DNA from: SZAS-7 sp964514655
GTDB lineage: Bacteria > Chlamydiota > Chlamydiia > Chlamydiales > FEN-1388
Direction of reading: 5' to 3'
Assembly (NCBI GenBank): GCA_964514655.1
Contig: CAZEQY010000004.1
Location: 1 to 64,000 of the forward strand
DNA length: 64,000 nucleotides
Position 1 is the stretch's first letter. Each line of letters opens with the position of its first letter. The notes under the pieces were generated by a model. It did not search any database and was not told the DNA's origin. It saw nothing but the letters and a program-made list of their open reading frames with translations. Below are positions 43,737 through 51,767 of this stretch, one piece after another. The position numbers were made by a program, and so were the translations under genes.

Positions 43737-45701
43737 CTAGATGGGCTCTAAGATGCCAAGCTTTACTAGCATATAGGCTGCAGCTTCTGGCTTGATTTGC
43801 ATGGTTGTGGATTGCATATCGACGATAACGTGGTCTGCTAAGTATTGAAAAGCATCTGGCAGGTGTTTTTCAGGGACATTTTGTTGAAACCAGGAAAGGC
43901 AGTTCTCTCTAAAATCGCCATTTTCTTGGAATTTGGGCAGGATGCATTCAAAGATGATATTTCTTGGCGTATAGAGCTTTTTGAAGCTTAGACGAGATTG
44001 ATTTGTCTCTACTGAGCCATAAGGGTCTTCGAAGGTTGTTACAGAACTAGCCCCGGGTATACCAAACTCTTTTCCATGGGCTCTTAGCATGTGGTTGTAT
44101 GTGTTTACATTGTGATCTTCTTTCGGGGTGATCTGGATAAAAAGAAGCTCTCTATAGTCTGCAAGCAGGAAATGTAGCTCGTCTTTAAAGGTGACAGGTC
44201 GATCGCGATGCACAGTTCTGTACCGCTCTACAGCCGTCCTAAAAAGCCTTCCACCACAGCGCCCTGAAGCTTTTAAAAATTCGACGACAAAATCTCTGAT
44301 AGTCTCTTGCTTTTCTAGAGATTCAGGCATGCTTTTGATTTTCTGTATTGTGTGGGTGATCATTGCTTCTACATCTTCATAAAACTGCTTTTGTGCCCAC
44401 GAAGCAGTCGGAACGCCCATGTAGGGCTTTTGCTTATTTATTGATGATATAAGCATCTTTAGCTGTATCCATAAGAATGGGCGAAATGAAGTTCCTGTAT
44501 CACGCTCATAGCTTTCAGGGCTAACGTAGAGATTGTTTTGGGGGTTAGTTAAGTTTACCTGCCGAAATAAGCTTGTAAGTTCACTTACCGAACATCCTGG
44601 AGCCTTCGTTTTTGGCATGCTCATGAACTCTTTATCGCGATAGTGCGCCTTTTGAAGTCTATAAAGAAGGTGCATGACAGGCGTTTTGGGGTATTTTTGT
44701 TCTAGTTTTTTTACCTCAGCTTCTTTGTCCAGGGTTGCAATGATTTTCTGAAACTCCGGTATATCCTGGAGCAAAAAGGCTTGTTCAAGTCGGCTCTTTT
44801 GTTTGAGGTAATGGGGGATTAAACTGTAGGCGGTTTGATCTTCGTCATTAACTCGTGTTACATCAAGTCGCTGGCTAAGCCACTCAAGCATTTCATAGGC
44901 ACCTTTACTTGCTGCGATATGGAGGAGGCTATTAGTGTTGTCACCATGTACGTGCAAGCTTTCTCCAAGATCTGCAAGCTGCTTAACAAGCTCAAAGAGA
45001 TTGGCTTCACATGCCTCTACAATTGCGCTTTTGCCCTTACGCGGGCCAAGATGGGCTTTTGCAGCTAAGAGGGCAGCGATAGCAGTGGTGTTTTTTTGCC
45101 TAATAAAGTGACAGAGTAGGGGATAGAGGTTTCCTGTACGTTTTGCTCCGGCATAAAAGAGCGTCTCTGCATGATTTAGGTTGTTAGACTCTAAGAAATA
45201 GGCAAAAAGCTTATCTTTACTTTCTTGGCTTAAGGAAGAGATATCTGCTTCTTGCTCAATAAGAACGTGGGCTTCTGGTAGTGCGTCACAAGTGCAGGCA
45301 AGTTCTACAGGGTCTATTTGACGTTTACCTGCTTCAGAGCGTAGTAGCTCGCATGTTGATGAGTAAAGAAGTACCCGCGTAAACTCGGAGTCTTTGCCCT
45401 GTAGCTCAAGTACCCTTTGTGCAATTTTTGTAAGGCGAGAAACTGCCTGTATTGCCTGTAAAGGGTTTGTGATTAGATCGGGATGATCGGTGATGTGTTC
45501 ACATACTCTTTTTGCTGTTTTTGAAATACTGTAGCTTGTGCCGAGTAGGCGCGATTTAAAAAAGGTTGCAATCCCTGTAAAGAGGCGAGGCTTTCGTTCA
45601 ATAGCCGGCCCGCAACCCGGATAGAAGGTAATAAAGTAATTATGAAGCTCTTGTTGAGGAATGGTAGATAGGCGGTCAAAAAAAACAGAATATAAAGCCA
45701 T
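43737..45701 (-). CDS. Ankyrin-repeat protein (654 aa)
   Basis: A soluble protein with ankyrin-like repeats around residues 165-300; the clearest is NSLLHIAASKGAYEMLEWL. Flanking repeats are degenerate. The N-terminal 150 and C-terminal 330 residues are not recognised; the C-terminal part contains long amphipathic helices. No signal peptide is present. Ankyrin proteins of intracellular bacteria are often delivered to the host. The gene is alone, with short gaps to acs and to the chaperone-like gene. Confidence 0.78.
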   Translation of the reverse strand: MALYSVFFDRLSTIPQQELHNYFITFYPGCGPAIERKPRLFTGIATFFKSRLLGTSYSISKTAKRVCEHITDHPDLITNPLQAIQAVSRLTKIAQRVLELQGKDSEFTRVLLYSSTCELLRSEAGKRQIDPVELACTCDALPEAHVLIEQEADISSLSQESKDKLFAYFLESNNLNHAETLFYAGAKRTGNLYPLLCHFIRQKNTTAIAALLAAKAHLGPRKGKSAIVEACEANLFELVKQLADLGESLHVHGDNTNSLLHIAASKGAYEMLEWLSQRLDVTRVNDEDQTAYSLIPHYLKQKSRLEQAFLLQDIPEFQKIIATLDKEAEVKKLEQKYPKTPVMHLLYRLQKAHYRDKEFMSMPKTKAPGCSVSELTSLFRQVNLTNPQNNLYVSPESYERDTGTSFRPFLWIQLKMLISSINKQKPYMGVPTASWAQKQFYEDVEAMITHTIQKIKSMPESLEKQETIRDFVVEFLKASGRCGGRLFRTAVERYRTVHRDRPVTFKDELHFLLADYRELLFIQITPKEDHNVNTYNHMLRAHGKEFGIPGASSVTTFEDPYGSVETNQSRLSFKKLYTPRNIIFECILPKFQENGDFRENCLSWFQQNVPEKHLPDAFQYLADHVIVDMQSTTMQIKPEAAAYMLVKLGILEPI

Positions 45702-45741
45702 TTTATTGTTCCTTTGACCGATTATACTATTTCAGCAATTT

Positions 45742-47661
45742 TTACTCTTCGTCGTATTTGTTTTTTAAATTTTGTATTACGCTGGCATCGGCAAGCGTAG
45801 TGAGATCTCCAAGTACGCGTCCCTCTGCAATATCGCGTAAAAGCCTGCGCATAATTTTGCCGCTTCTGGTTTTTGGAAGGTCTGGAGTGATGATTATTTT
45901 TTCAGGCCTTGCTATGGGGCCAATCTTTTTTACGACGTGCTGACAAAGCTCAAGCTCTATTTCTTGGGTGTGGATCGTGCTATCTTTTAGCAAGACAAAG
46001 CAGACAATGCCCTGACCCTTTATAGGGTGCTGAATGCCAACAACGGCAGCTTCTGCCACTTTTGGAAAGTCAACAAGAGCGCTTTCTACTTCCATGCTGC
46101 CAATTCTATGGCCGGAGATATTCATGACATCATCGACCCGGCCATGTAGCCAAAAGTAGCCCTCTTCATCTTCGCGCGCGCCGTCGCTTGTAAAGTAGTA
46201 CTTGCCATTCCACATTTTCCAGTAGGTGTCATAGTAGCGATCCGGGTCGTTGTGAATGCCGCGAAGCATCGATGGCCAAGGCGACTTTATGGCCAAAAAT
46301 CCGGATGATGCTGGGTTTCCTCTATCATCAAGTATAGCAGCTTCTATGCCGGGAAGGTTGCGGGTTGCGCTTGCTGGCTTTAATGGCGTATGGGCAGGCA
46401 GGGGAGCAATCATTATGGAGCCGGTTTCTGTTTGCCACCAGGTATCTACTATGGGGCATCGTTTTTGGCCTATATGTGTGTAGTACCACATCCATGCTTC
46501 TGGGTTTATTGGCTCGCCAACAGAGCCTAAAAGGCGAAGCGATGAGAGGTTGCAGCCTTTTGGCCACTCTTCGCCCCATTTCATAAAGGTTCTAATGGCC
46601 GTTGGTGCTGTGTAGAGGATTGATACTCCATACTTTTCGATAAGCTTCCAAAAACGGTCTTTTTGTGGCCAATCTGGGGCTCCTTCATAAATAAGTTGCG
46701 TAGCGCCATTTGAAAGGGGGCCGTAGACAACATAGGTATGGCCTGTAATCCAGCCTATGTCTGCTGTACACCAGTAGACATCGCTATCTTTTAGATCAAA
46801 CACCCAGGCAGTTGTTCTGTTAGCGCCTACCATATAGCCACCTGTTGTGTGGACTATACCTTTGGGCTTTCCTGTAGTTCCAGAGGTGTAGAGGATAAAG
46901 AGCCTGTCTTCAGCATCCATCTCAATGGGAGGGCATTCTGGGTTTGCATCTGCCATAAGCTCATGATACCAGTGGTCTTTTCCTTCGTACATCGGAATGG
47001 CATGGTTTGTATGGCGCACGATGAGCGCATGTTCTACACTCGGGCAAGATGATCTTGCTGCATCAAAAGCATCTTTTAAGCGGACTATATTACCTTTACG
47101 AAAGCCCCCATCTGCTGTGATAACAAGTTTTGCCTGAGCATCGATGATGCGCTCTTTTAGAGCGTCTGAAGAAAAGCCGCCAAAAACAACGGTGTGTATC
47201 GCGCCAATGCGGCTGCAAGCAAGCATGGCAATTACAGCTTCCGGAATCATGGGGAGGTAAATGGCAACCGTGTCGCCCTTTTGTATGCCAAGAGACTGTA
47301 GGACATTTGCACACTTATTTACTTCGCGATAGAGGTCCCAGTAGGTTAAGGTTTTTGTTTCGCCGCGTTCGCCTTCCCAGATGATAGCTGCCTTATTTCG
47401 AGTGGGCGTGTTTAGGTGGCGGTCTAGGCAGTTATAAGAGGCGTTGAGTGTTCCTCCAACAAACCACTTAGCATAGGGAGAATCCCATTCAAGGACCTTC
47501 TGCCAAGGAGTAAACCAGTCAAGGTGCTTTGCCTGCTCTGCCCAAAAGCCCTCACGGTCAATTTTAGCGGCAAGATAGAGCTCACTTGCCGAATGGCTTG
47601 CCTTTTGTTGAAATTCAGGTGATGGGTAAAAAATTTTGTCCGAGAGCAGTTTTTGATCCAT
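45742..47661 (-). CDS. acs: Acetyl-CoA synthetase
   Basis: Acs activates acetate with ATP and CoA to acetyl-CoA through an acetyl-adenylate. Adenylate-forming motifs are YTSGTTGKPKGIVHTTGGY and WWQTETGS. The C-terminal hinge and catalytic lysine lie in GRVDDVMNISGHRIG and LPKTRSGKIMRRLLRDI. Length (639 aa) is normal. The catalytic Lys is the site of regulatory acetylation in other bacteria. It could recycle acetate made by the Xfp-AckA route or take up host acetate. Confidence 0.97.
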   Translation of the reverse strand: MDQKLLSDKIFYPSPEFQQKASHSASELYLAAKIDREGFWAEQAKHLDWFTPWQKVLEWDSPYAKWFVGGTLNASYNCLDRHLNTPTRNKAAIIWEGERGETKTLTYWDLYREVNKCANVLQSLGIQKGDTVAIYLPMIPEAVIAMLACSRIGAIHTVVFGGFSSDALKERIIDAQAKLVITADGGFRKGNIVRLKDAFDAARSSCPSVEHALIVRHTNHAIPMYEGKDHWYHELMADANPECPPIEMDAEDRLFILYTSGTTGKPKGIVHTTGGYMVGANRTTAWVFDLKDSDVYWCTADIGWITGHTYVVYGPLSNGATQLIYEGAPDWPQKDRFWKLIEKYGVSILYTAPTAIRTFMKWGEEWPKGCNLSSLRLLGSVGEPINPEAWMWYYTHIGQKRCPIVDTWWQTETGSIMIAPLPAHTPLKPASATRNLPGIEAAILDDRGNPASSGFLAIKSPWPSMLRGIHNDPDRYYDTYWKMWNGKYYFTSDGAREDEEGYFWLHGRVDDVMNISGHRIGSMEVESALVDFPKVAEAAVVGIQHPIKGQGIVCFVLLKDSTIHTQEIELELCQHVVKKIGPIARPEKIIITPDLPKTRSGKIMRRLLRDIAEGRVLGDLTTLADASVIQNLKNKYDEE

Positions 47662-47714
47662 GGCTTCATCCTCAAAATATGACCCATGAAAATAGTCGTT
47701 CTCTTACATTTTGT

Positions 47715-48314
47715 TCAAACAAATAGCAGTTTCATGCCGAGAAAGACGAGTGCACTGCCCATTATTCTATCGAGCGAAGTTTGATAGCGCATGAGCTTTT
47801 GGTGAAGCTCTTTGGCGGTGACGAGGTAGGCAAGAAGCGAAAACCAGCCGATGGTTATGGACCAGTTGATCAAGCCGTACGTAATCTTATCAAGTACTGG
47901 GGTACTTTCGGTGATAAATTGCGAAAAGAAGCTGATAAAAAAGAGGGCGCACTTGGGGTTTAAGAGGTTTGTTAAAAACCCTTGCGAGAAGGCATTTAGC
48001 ATAGATAGTTCAGTTGCTGCTTTTGTATACTCATGTGTCTTTTTACTGCCCTTTTTAAAGCCCATACAGCCTATGTAGATGAGGTATGCGGCTCCGGCAT
48101 AGGTGAGAAGTGAATATATAAAGGGGCTTTTGGCAATAAGCATGCCAATGCCAACGAGTGTATAGGCAATGTGGACGATGAGAGCTGTAGATACTCCAAA
48201 AGCTGTCTGTAGGCCATTTTTTCGCGAGTAGGTGAGGCTGTTTCTGAGCACGATAAAAAAGTCAGGTCCCGGACTTAAGACGGCAATAAGCGATACGATA
48301 AAAACAGTAAGCAT
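47715..48314 (-). CDS. LysE/RhtB-family amino-acid exporter
   Basis: A 199-aa inner-membrane protein with about six hydrophobic helices and the family start LSPGPDFFIVLRNSL plus FLTNLLNPKCALFF in the loop after helix 3. The family exports amino acids such as threonine, homoserine or lysine; the substrate is unknown. Its ATG overlaps the MarR-GNAT stop (TAATG), so the pair is coupled, and the regulator probably controls it. Confidence 0.9.
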   Translation of the reverse strand: MLTVFIVSLIAVLSPGPDFFIVLRNSLTYSRKNGLQTAFGVSTALIVHIAYTLVGIGMLIAKSPFIYSLLTYAGAAYLIYIGCMGFKKGSKKTHEYTKAATELSMLNAFSQGFLTNLLNPKCALFFISFFSQFITESTPVLDKITYGLINWSITIGWFSLLAYLVTAKELHQKLMRYQTSLDRIMGSALVFLGMKLLFV

Positions 48315-49237
48315 TACTTCCTCACAAAAAAGAGTGTGTCTAGGTGACAGCGTGAAAAGCCTTTCGGTAGATCTCGCTCTGTAACCGGTATAAAGCCAGA
48401 CTTTGTGTAAAACTTATGGGCTCTTGTCACTTTTGCAACAGCTCCTAGCCATATGGCGGTAAAGCCGTGTTTTGTGGCTGCCTTGAGGAGTGTTTCTAAA
48501 AGCTTTTGAGCGATGCCTTTTCCTCGATAGCGCGTATCCACAAAGAGCTTAACAAGCTGGCCATTTTTGTCGTCTATCTTTTGCAGGCCTATTGAGCCAA
48601 TGACGGTGCCTTGTTCATTTGTCGCATACCAGAAATTGTAGGAGTTGTTGTAGTAGAAGGTCTCTTCAGCGCGCAGTATAGAGGCATTTACATCATCTGT
48701 GATAGGTATCGCAAATTCGTTCTTTTGGATATCTTCTACCATGGCAATAATCTGTTTTCTAAGTGGCCTTGAAGTGGAAAGGGTAAGAATCTTAATACCG
48801 CTTACTACCTTGCGGCTTACTTCTAGCGCGTGGCTATAGGTATCTATGGCTTTAATTATGGCATCTTGTTCATCTTCAGAAAGGTACTGGAAAGCACCTT
48901 GTACCTTTGCATTGGAATAGTCGTCGATATTTTTTACTTCGGATGTGCCTTTAGGGGTAAGGTAGAGAGATTTTTCGCGTTTATCAAGGGCGCTTTCGGT
49001 CTTGATAAAGTCCTTTTTTACTAGTGACTGGACAATCCGAGAGGTGGCTGATACTGATAGGACAAGTAGCTCAGCAAGCTTTGAGACCGTTATCCCGGGC
49101 TGATTGGCTATCTCTACAAGCGCATGGCAGTCTTGTGGAACCCGGCCGGCAAGTTCGCGATCTAGTGCTAATATCCCAAGCTCCCTAACAAGCTTGCGTG
49201 ATGAATGGCGTAGGGCATCAATTTTTTTGTAGTCCAT
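48314..49237 (-). CDS. MarR-GNAT fusion regulator/acetyltransferase
   Basis: Residues about 1-140 form a MarR winged helix (ITVSKLAELLVLSVSATSR, IVQSLVKKDFI, DKREKSLYLTPKG). Residues about 155-305 form a GNAT acetyltransferase with the acetyl-CoA loop RYRGKGIAQKLLETLL. MarR-GNAT fusions are known, but the substrates are usually unknown. I start at 49237 (MDYKKIDALRH), two bases from the expected transcription start; no Shine-Dalgarno is seen. It is coupled to the LysE exporter. Confidence 0.88.
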   Translation of the reverse strand: MDYKKIDALRHSSRKLVRELGILALDRELAGRVPQDCHALVEIANQPGITVSKLAELLVLSVSATSRIVQSLVKKDFIKTESALDKREKSLYLTPKGTSEVKNIDDYSNAKVQGAFQYLSEDEQDAIIKAIDTYSHALEVSRKVVSGIKILTLSTSRPLRKQIIAMVEDIQKNEFAIPITDDVNASILRAEETFYYNNSYNFWYATNEQGTVIGSIGLQKIDDKNGQLVKLFVDTRYRGKGIAQKLLETLLKAATKHGFTAIWLGAVAKVTRAHKFYTKSGFIPVTERDLPKGFSRCHLDTLFFVRK

Positions 49238-49245
49238 ATGCCACA

Positions 49246-49274
49246 ATTTTAACAAATATACTTGTTTTTTGCAA
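49246..49274 (-). promoter_or_regulatory. Promoter of the MarR-GNAT operon
   Basis: On the minus strand TTGCAA (49269-49274) and TAAAAT (49246-49251) are 17 bp apart. Transcription would start near 49239, two bases before the ATG at 49237, implying a leaderless or nearly leaderless mRNA. Confidence 0.5.
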
Positions 49275-49339
49275 CTAAATATCCTGATGCGGAAAAAATG
49301 AAGAAATGTATATAATAGCTTTTTTTTGGAGAAAACACT

Positions 49340-49729
49340 ATGCAAGCAGCCCAATCAGTCACACAATTTCAATCAGCCATAATGGGGATCCAACAAAAAA
49401 TTTCGAAGGGAGAAGGTGATCAGGTGGGGGTGAGCTTTACAAGCCTACGAGTGGCGGCAGTTGCTGCGATGATACTTTCCGGAGTAGTAGGTTTTAGTTT
49501 AGCATCAGCTGCTTTTGGGCTTTCTAAAATTACATTCGGGCTTTCTAAGATCGTGCTGCTACCACCGGCTGCAGCGCTCTTTGTCATTTGTTTTGATTCA
49601 TATAAGGTGTTTCGCTGCTGTAGTATCATAGTAAATCGGGAAGCATCGTGGGTAGAGCAACTTCGGACAGAAGTCGATAGCTCACTTATTTTGCAGTATT
49701 TTATGAATAAGCCTATTGCCCAGAATTAA
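49340..49729 (+). CDS. Inclusion-membrane (Inc)-like protein
   Basis: A 129-aa protein without a signal peptide. It has a bilobed hydrophobic region at about 35-90 (VAAVAAMILSGVVGFSLASA, then VLLPPAAALFVICF) divided by a short FGLSKITFGLSK turn. A paired hydrophobic domain of this length is the structural hallmark of chlamydial Inc proteins. GGAG precedes the ATG and TATAAT lies at 49311-49316. It shares its promoter region with the divergent MarR-GNAT operon and overlaps the convergent lptE-like gene by 17 bp. Inc status is inferred from hydropathy only. Confidence 0.65.
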   Translation: MQAAQSVTQFQSAIMGIQQKISKGEGDQVGVSFTSLRVAAVAAMILSGVVGFSLASAAFGLSKITFGLSKIVLLPPAAALFVICFDSYKVFRCCSIIVNREASWVEQLRTEVDSSLILQYFMNKPIAQN

Positions 49730-50279
49730 TGGGAAGGTTGTTTTCGAGCCAGTAGGCTATCTGGCGGGCAAGGTCTCGCTGCAGGGGGACGTCGACAACA
49801 TCGTATGTAGTGTCAATGTCTGTTAGCTGGCCAAGAGAAAATCTGTTAATATTGTGGCTCAGGTTGTAGTAGCGATGATCAAACTCGCATGTGCCAACAA
49901 TGTAGGCAGGTCCTAGCACCTCTTGATTCGTGGCGGTATTGATAAGCGTAACCTTTGCAAGTAGGCGCCTTCGCACCTCGTCCGGAATTAGCTTCTTTTT
50001 GCCATTTTCTAGCTTGTGAGGGTCGTAGCGAAAGCCGATATTTTCACTTTTTGCATCTAATAGTGTTACCTTGAGAGTATATTCTCCGCCGGATTGTACG
50101 TAGTTAAAACCCGTTTCTTTTTCTACCTGGGCTATAAGTTCTGATGTCAATAGCCCGTTGCCATCCCCATAGGCGTAGGGGATAGATATTGTGTGGGCGT
50201 TAGTTTTTGTGTAGTTGCTAGCTACATGCCATCCGCATGATGTGGTAAGAATAAGTGCTAGCAATACTATTTTGTACAT
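49713..50279 (-). CDS. LptE-like outer-membrane lipoprotein
   Basis: The 188-aa protein has a lipobox, LTTSC, with Cys15, and a GWHV start typical of LptE-like proteins. The mature part alternates strands and helices (AHTISIPYAY, RLLAKVTLIN, DLARQIAYWL). LptE forms the plug of the lipopolysaccharide transporter LptDE. The gene sits directly after a BamD-like gene, as the CT547/CT548 pair does in C. trachomatis (from memory). The family call is by position and pattern, so a related DUF is possible. Confidence 0.75.
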   Translation of the reverse strand: MYKIVLLALILTTSCGWHVASNYTKTNAHTISIPYAYGDGNGLLTSELIAQVEKETGFNYVQSGGEYTLKVTLLDAKSENIGFRYDPHKLENGKKKLIPDEVRRRLLAKVTLINTATNQEVLGPAYIVGTCEFDHRYYNLSHNINRFSLGQLTDIDTTYDVVDVPLQRDLARQIAYWLENNLPINSGQ

Positions 50280-50280
50280 A

Positions 50281-51255
50281 TTACTTAGCCTGCAGTTCTA
50301 TTTCGTCGGCATAGGGCTTTAGCGCGTCTAGACGCTCTTTACAGCTTTTAGCAACTTGCGTGTCAGGAAACTGCATGAGGCTTGTGTGGTAGTAGAGAAC
50401 CGATGCTTTTGGCTGTTTTTTACGCTCATAAAACTGGCCTGTTTCGTATAGAGCGTTAGCAAAAATTTCCTTCATCTCATGAAGGTTATCTTCTGTCTTT
50501 TGGATTTTTTCATCTCGTGGAAAGTCCTGGATGAACTTTTTGAGGTTAATCTGTGCTAAAGGCAGGATGTCTGGATTATGCACATCTACCTGTGCCTGCA
50601 AGAGGTAGACACGGCTGATGAGGGAATAGGCATTTGAGGCATGTTCTGTCTTTGGAAATTTGCGAATTACCTGGTTATAGGTGTCGATGCTTGAGCGGAA
50701 TTCTTCGCGCTTTCGTAAGAGGTCTCCCTTAGAAAGAAGTGCTTTTGCTGCAGTTTCACTGTGAGGAAGTGAGGTGATAATTTCGTCGTATATTGTAAGT
50801 GCAAGGTCAGTGTCCGGCATCCAGGCAGGCATCTTTTCGTGGCCAAAAAGGTGGCGTTTTGCTCCCTTTTTAAAGGCATCAGCTATGGCAAGCTTATACT
50901 GAAATGTCTCTTCAAAGAAGTTTGGGTGGGCATTTTCTTGTAGGTATGTCGAAAGGTTTTGGTTTGCTAAATCCTTGTCGTCAGCATAGTAGTAGGAGAC
51001 GCCTAGAAAGTAGTAGGCCTCTTTTGCCCAGGAGCTATCCGGAAAGTTAATGGTTACAACGCGAAACTGGTGTACAGCTTCTTCCCAGTTTTCAGCGTTT
51101 AGGGCGCGGGTGCCTAAGTTATAGTGGTCTTCAACTGGCAGTGTGGCAATATCCTTAGTGTCGATAAGCCGGCCATTTTTGAGCACGTAGGCAGCATCAA
51201 GCTGCAGAGTTGCTAGAGCGCATACGAGCGAGAGAAGAAATATACGTAGTTTCAC
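50281..51255 (-). CDS. BamD-like TPR protein
   Basis: A signal peptide (about 1-20, ending LDA) is followed by tetratricopeptide-like repeats (YNLGTRALNAENWEEAVHQF, KEAYYFLGVSYYYADD, ASVLYYHTSLMQFP). The layout matches BamD/YfiO of the outer-membrane assembly machine, but there is no lipobox cysteine, so membrane attachment would need another route. Length is 324 aa. It lies 1 bp upstream of the LptE-like gene. In C. trachomatis a comparable gene (CT547) also lies near dnaE. Confidence 0.85.
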   Translation of the reverse strand: MKLRIFLLSLVCALATLQLDAAYVLKNGRLIDTKDIATLPVEDHYNLGTRALNAENWEEAVHQFRVVTINFPDSSWAKEAYYFLGVSYYYADDKDLANQNLSTYLQENAHPNFFEETFQYKLAIADAFKKGAKRHLFGHEKMPAWMPDTDLALTIYDEIITSLPHSETAAKALLSKGDLLRKREEFRSSIDTYNQVIRKFPKTEHASNAYSLISRVYLLQAQVDVHNPDILPLAQINLKKFIQDFPRDEKIQKTEDNLHEMKEIFANALYETGQFYERKKQPKASVLYYHTSLMQFPDTQVAKSCKERLDALKPYADEIELQAK

Positions 51256-51264
51256 TATACCCTC

Positions 51265-51324
51265 GAGATAATTTGAATAAGGTATAGTACTCGATTACCC
51301 CCATTTTTCGCGAGGAATTATCTC
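51265..51324. promoter_or_regulatory. Spaced dyad between bamD-like and His-rich genes
   Basis: GAGATAATT (51265-51273) and AATTATCTC (51316-51324) are perfect 9-bp inverted arms 42 bp apart in a divergent promoter region. TATAAT at 51348-51353 serves the His-rich gene. A looping repressor, possibly metal-responsive, is conceivable. Confidence 0.4.
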
Positions 51325-51376
51325 TGGTAATTATATATAAATAATTTTATAATACTTATAGGGGAAAGGAGGACAA

Positions 51377-51592
51377 ATGTATATAAAGTGGTTACTTAGT
51401 ATAGGCCTCTTTGTAGCATCAGCGATGGGCTCAACCCTATTAGCATCTACCTATCATATCCAACAGGTTGGCCATCACGCTGAGTATTGGGATTGGCATC
51501 ACCATCACGACCATGATGGAGATCACCACCGCCACGGAGGCGACCATCATCATGAGGGCGGCGGACACCACCATGGTGGCCATCATCACTAG
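51377..51592 (+). CDS. Secreted histidine-rich peptide (71 aa)
   Basis: A signal peptide (about 1-24, MYIKWLLSIGLFVASAMG) is followed by a mature part of about 47 residues, 20 of them His, mixed with Asp and Gly (WHHHHDHDGDHHRHGG, then GGGHHHGGHHH). Such sequences bind zinc, nickel or copper, so metal storage or buffering in the periplasm is the best guess. GGAAAGGAGG lies just upstream, a very strong ribosome site. A MITE begins 21 bp after the stop. Confidence 0.8.
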   Translation: MYIKWLLSIGLFVASAMGSTLLASTYHIQQVGHHAEYWDWHHHHDHDGDHHRHGGDHHHEGGGHHHGGHHH

Positions 51593-51605
51593 TAGTAGTA
51601 AACGA

Positions 51606-51767
51606 GCTTGGGGCCAGTGGTGTCAACTCAAGAAATTTTCTCTTAATCTCGATCTTAATCTTTTTTTTCTTCTCTCACAGACTGCTTGAAGAATGAGGAC
51701 AAGATCAAGATTAAGATCAAGATCGAGATCAAGAAATGACCTTAAGTTGACACCATTGGGCTTGGGG
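51606..51767. mobile_element. MITE-like element with 8-bp target duplication
   Basis: The direct repeat GCTTGGGG occurs at 51606-51613 and 51760-51767. Directly inside lie 15-bp terminal inverted repeats (51614-51628 and 51745-51759) with the perfect core TGGTGTCAACT / AGTTGACACCA. The 146-bp interior is a long imperfect palindrome built from hexamers like AAGATC and AAGATT. There is no coding capacity. This is the structure of a non-autonomous element (MITE). It sits between two convergent genes, directly after the stop codon of the 51768 gene. Confidence 0.8.

Noticed and set aside
51660..51740. AAGATC-type hexamers as a CRISPR or minisatellite
   Set aside because: The repeats are short, degenerate and lack spacers; they form the arms of the MITE palindrome.
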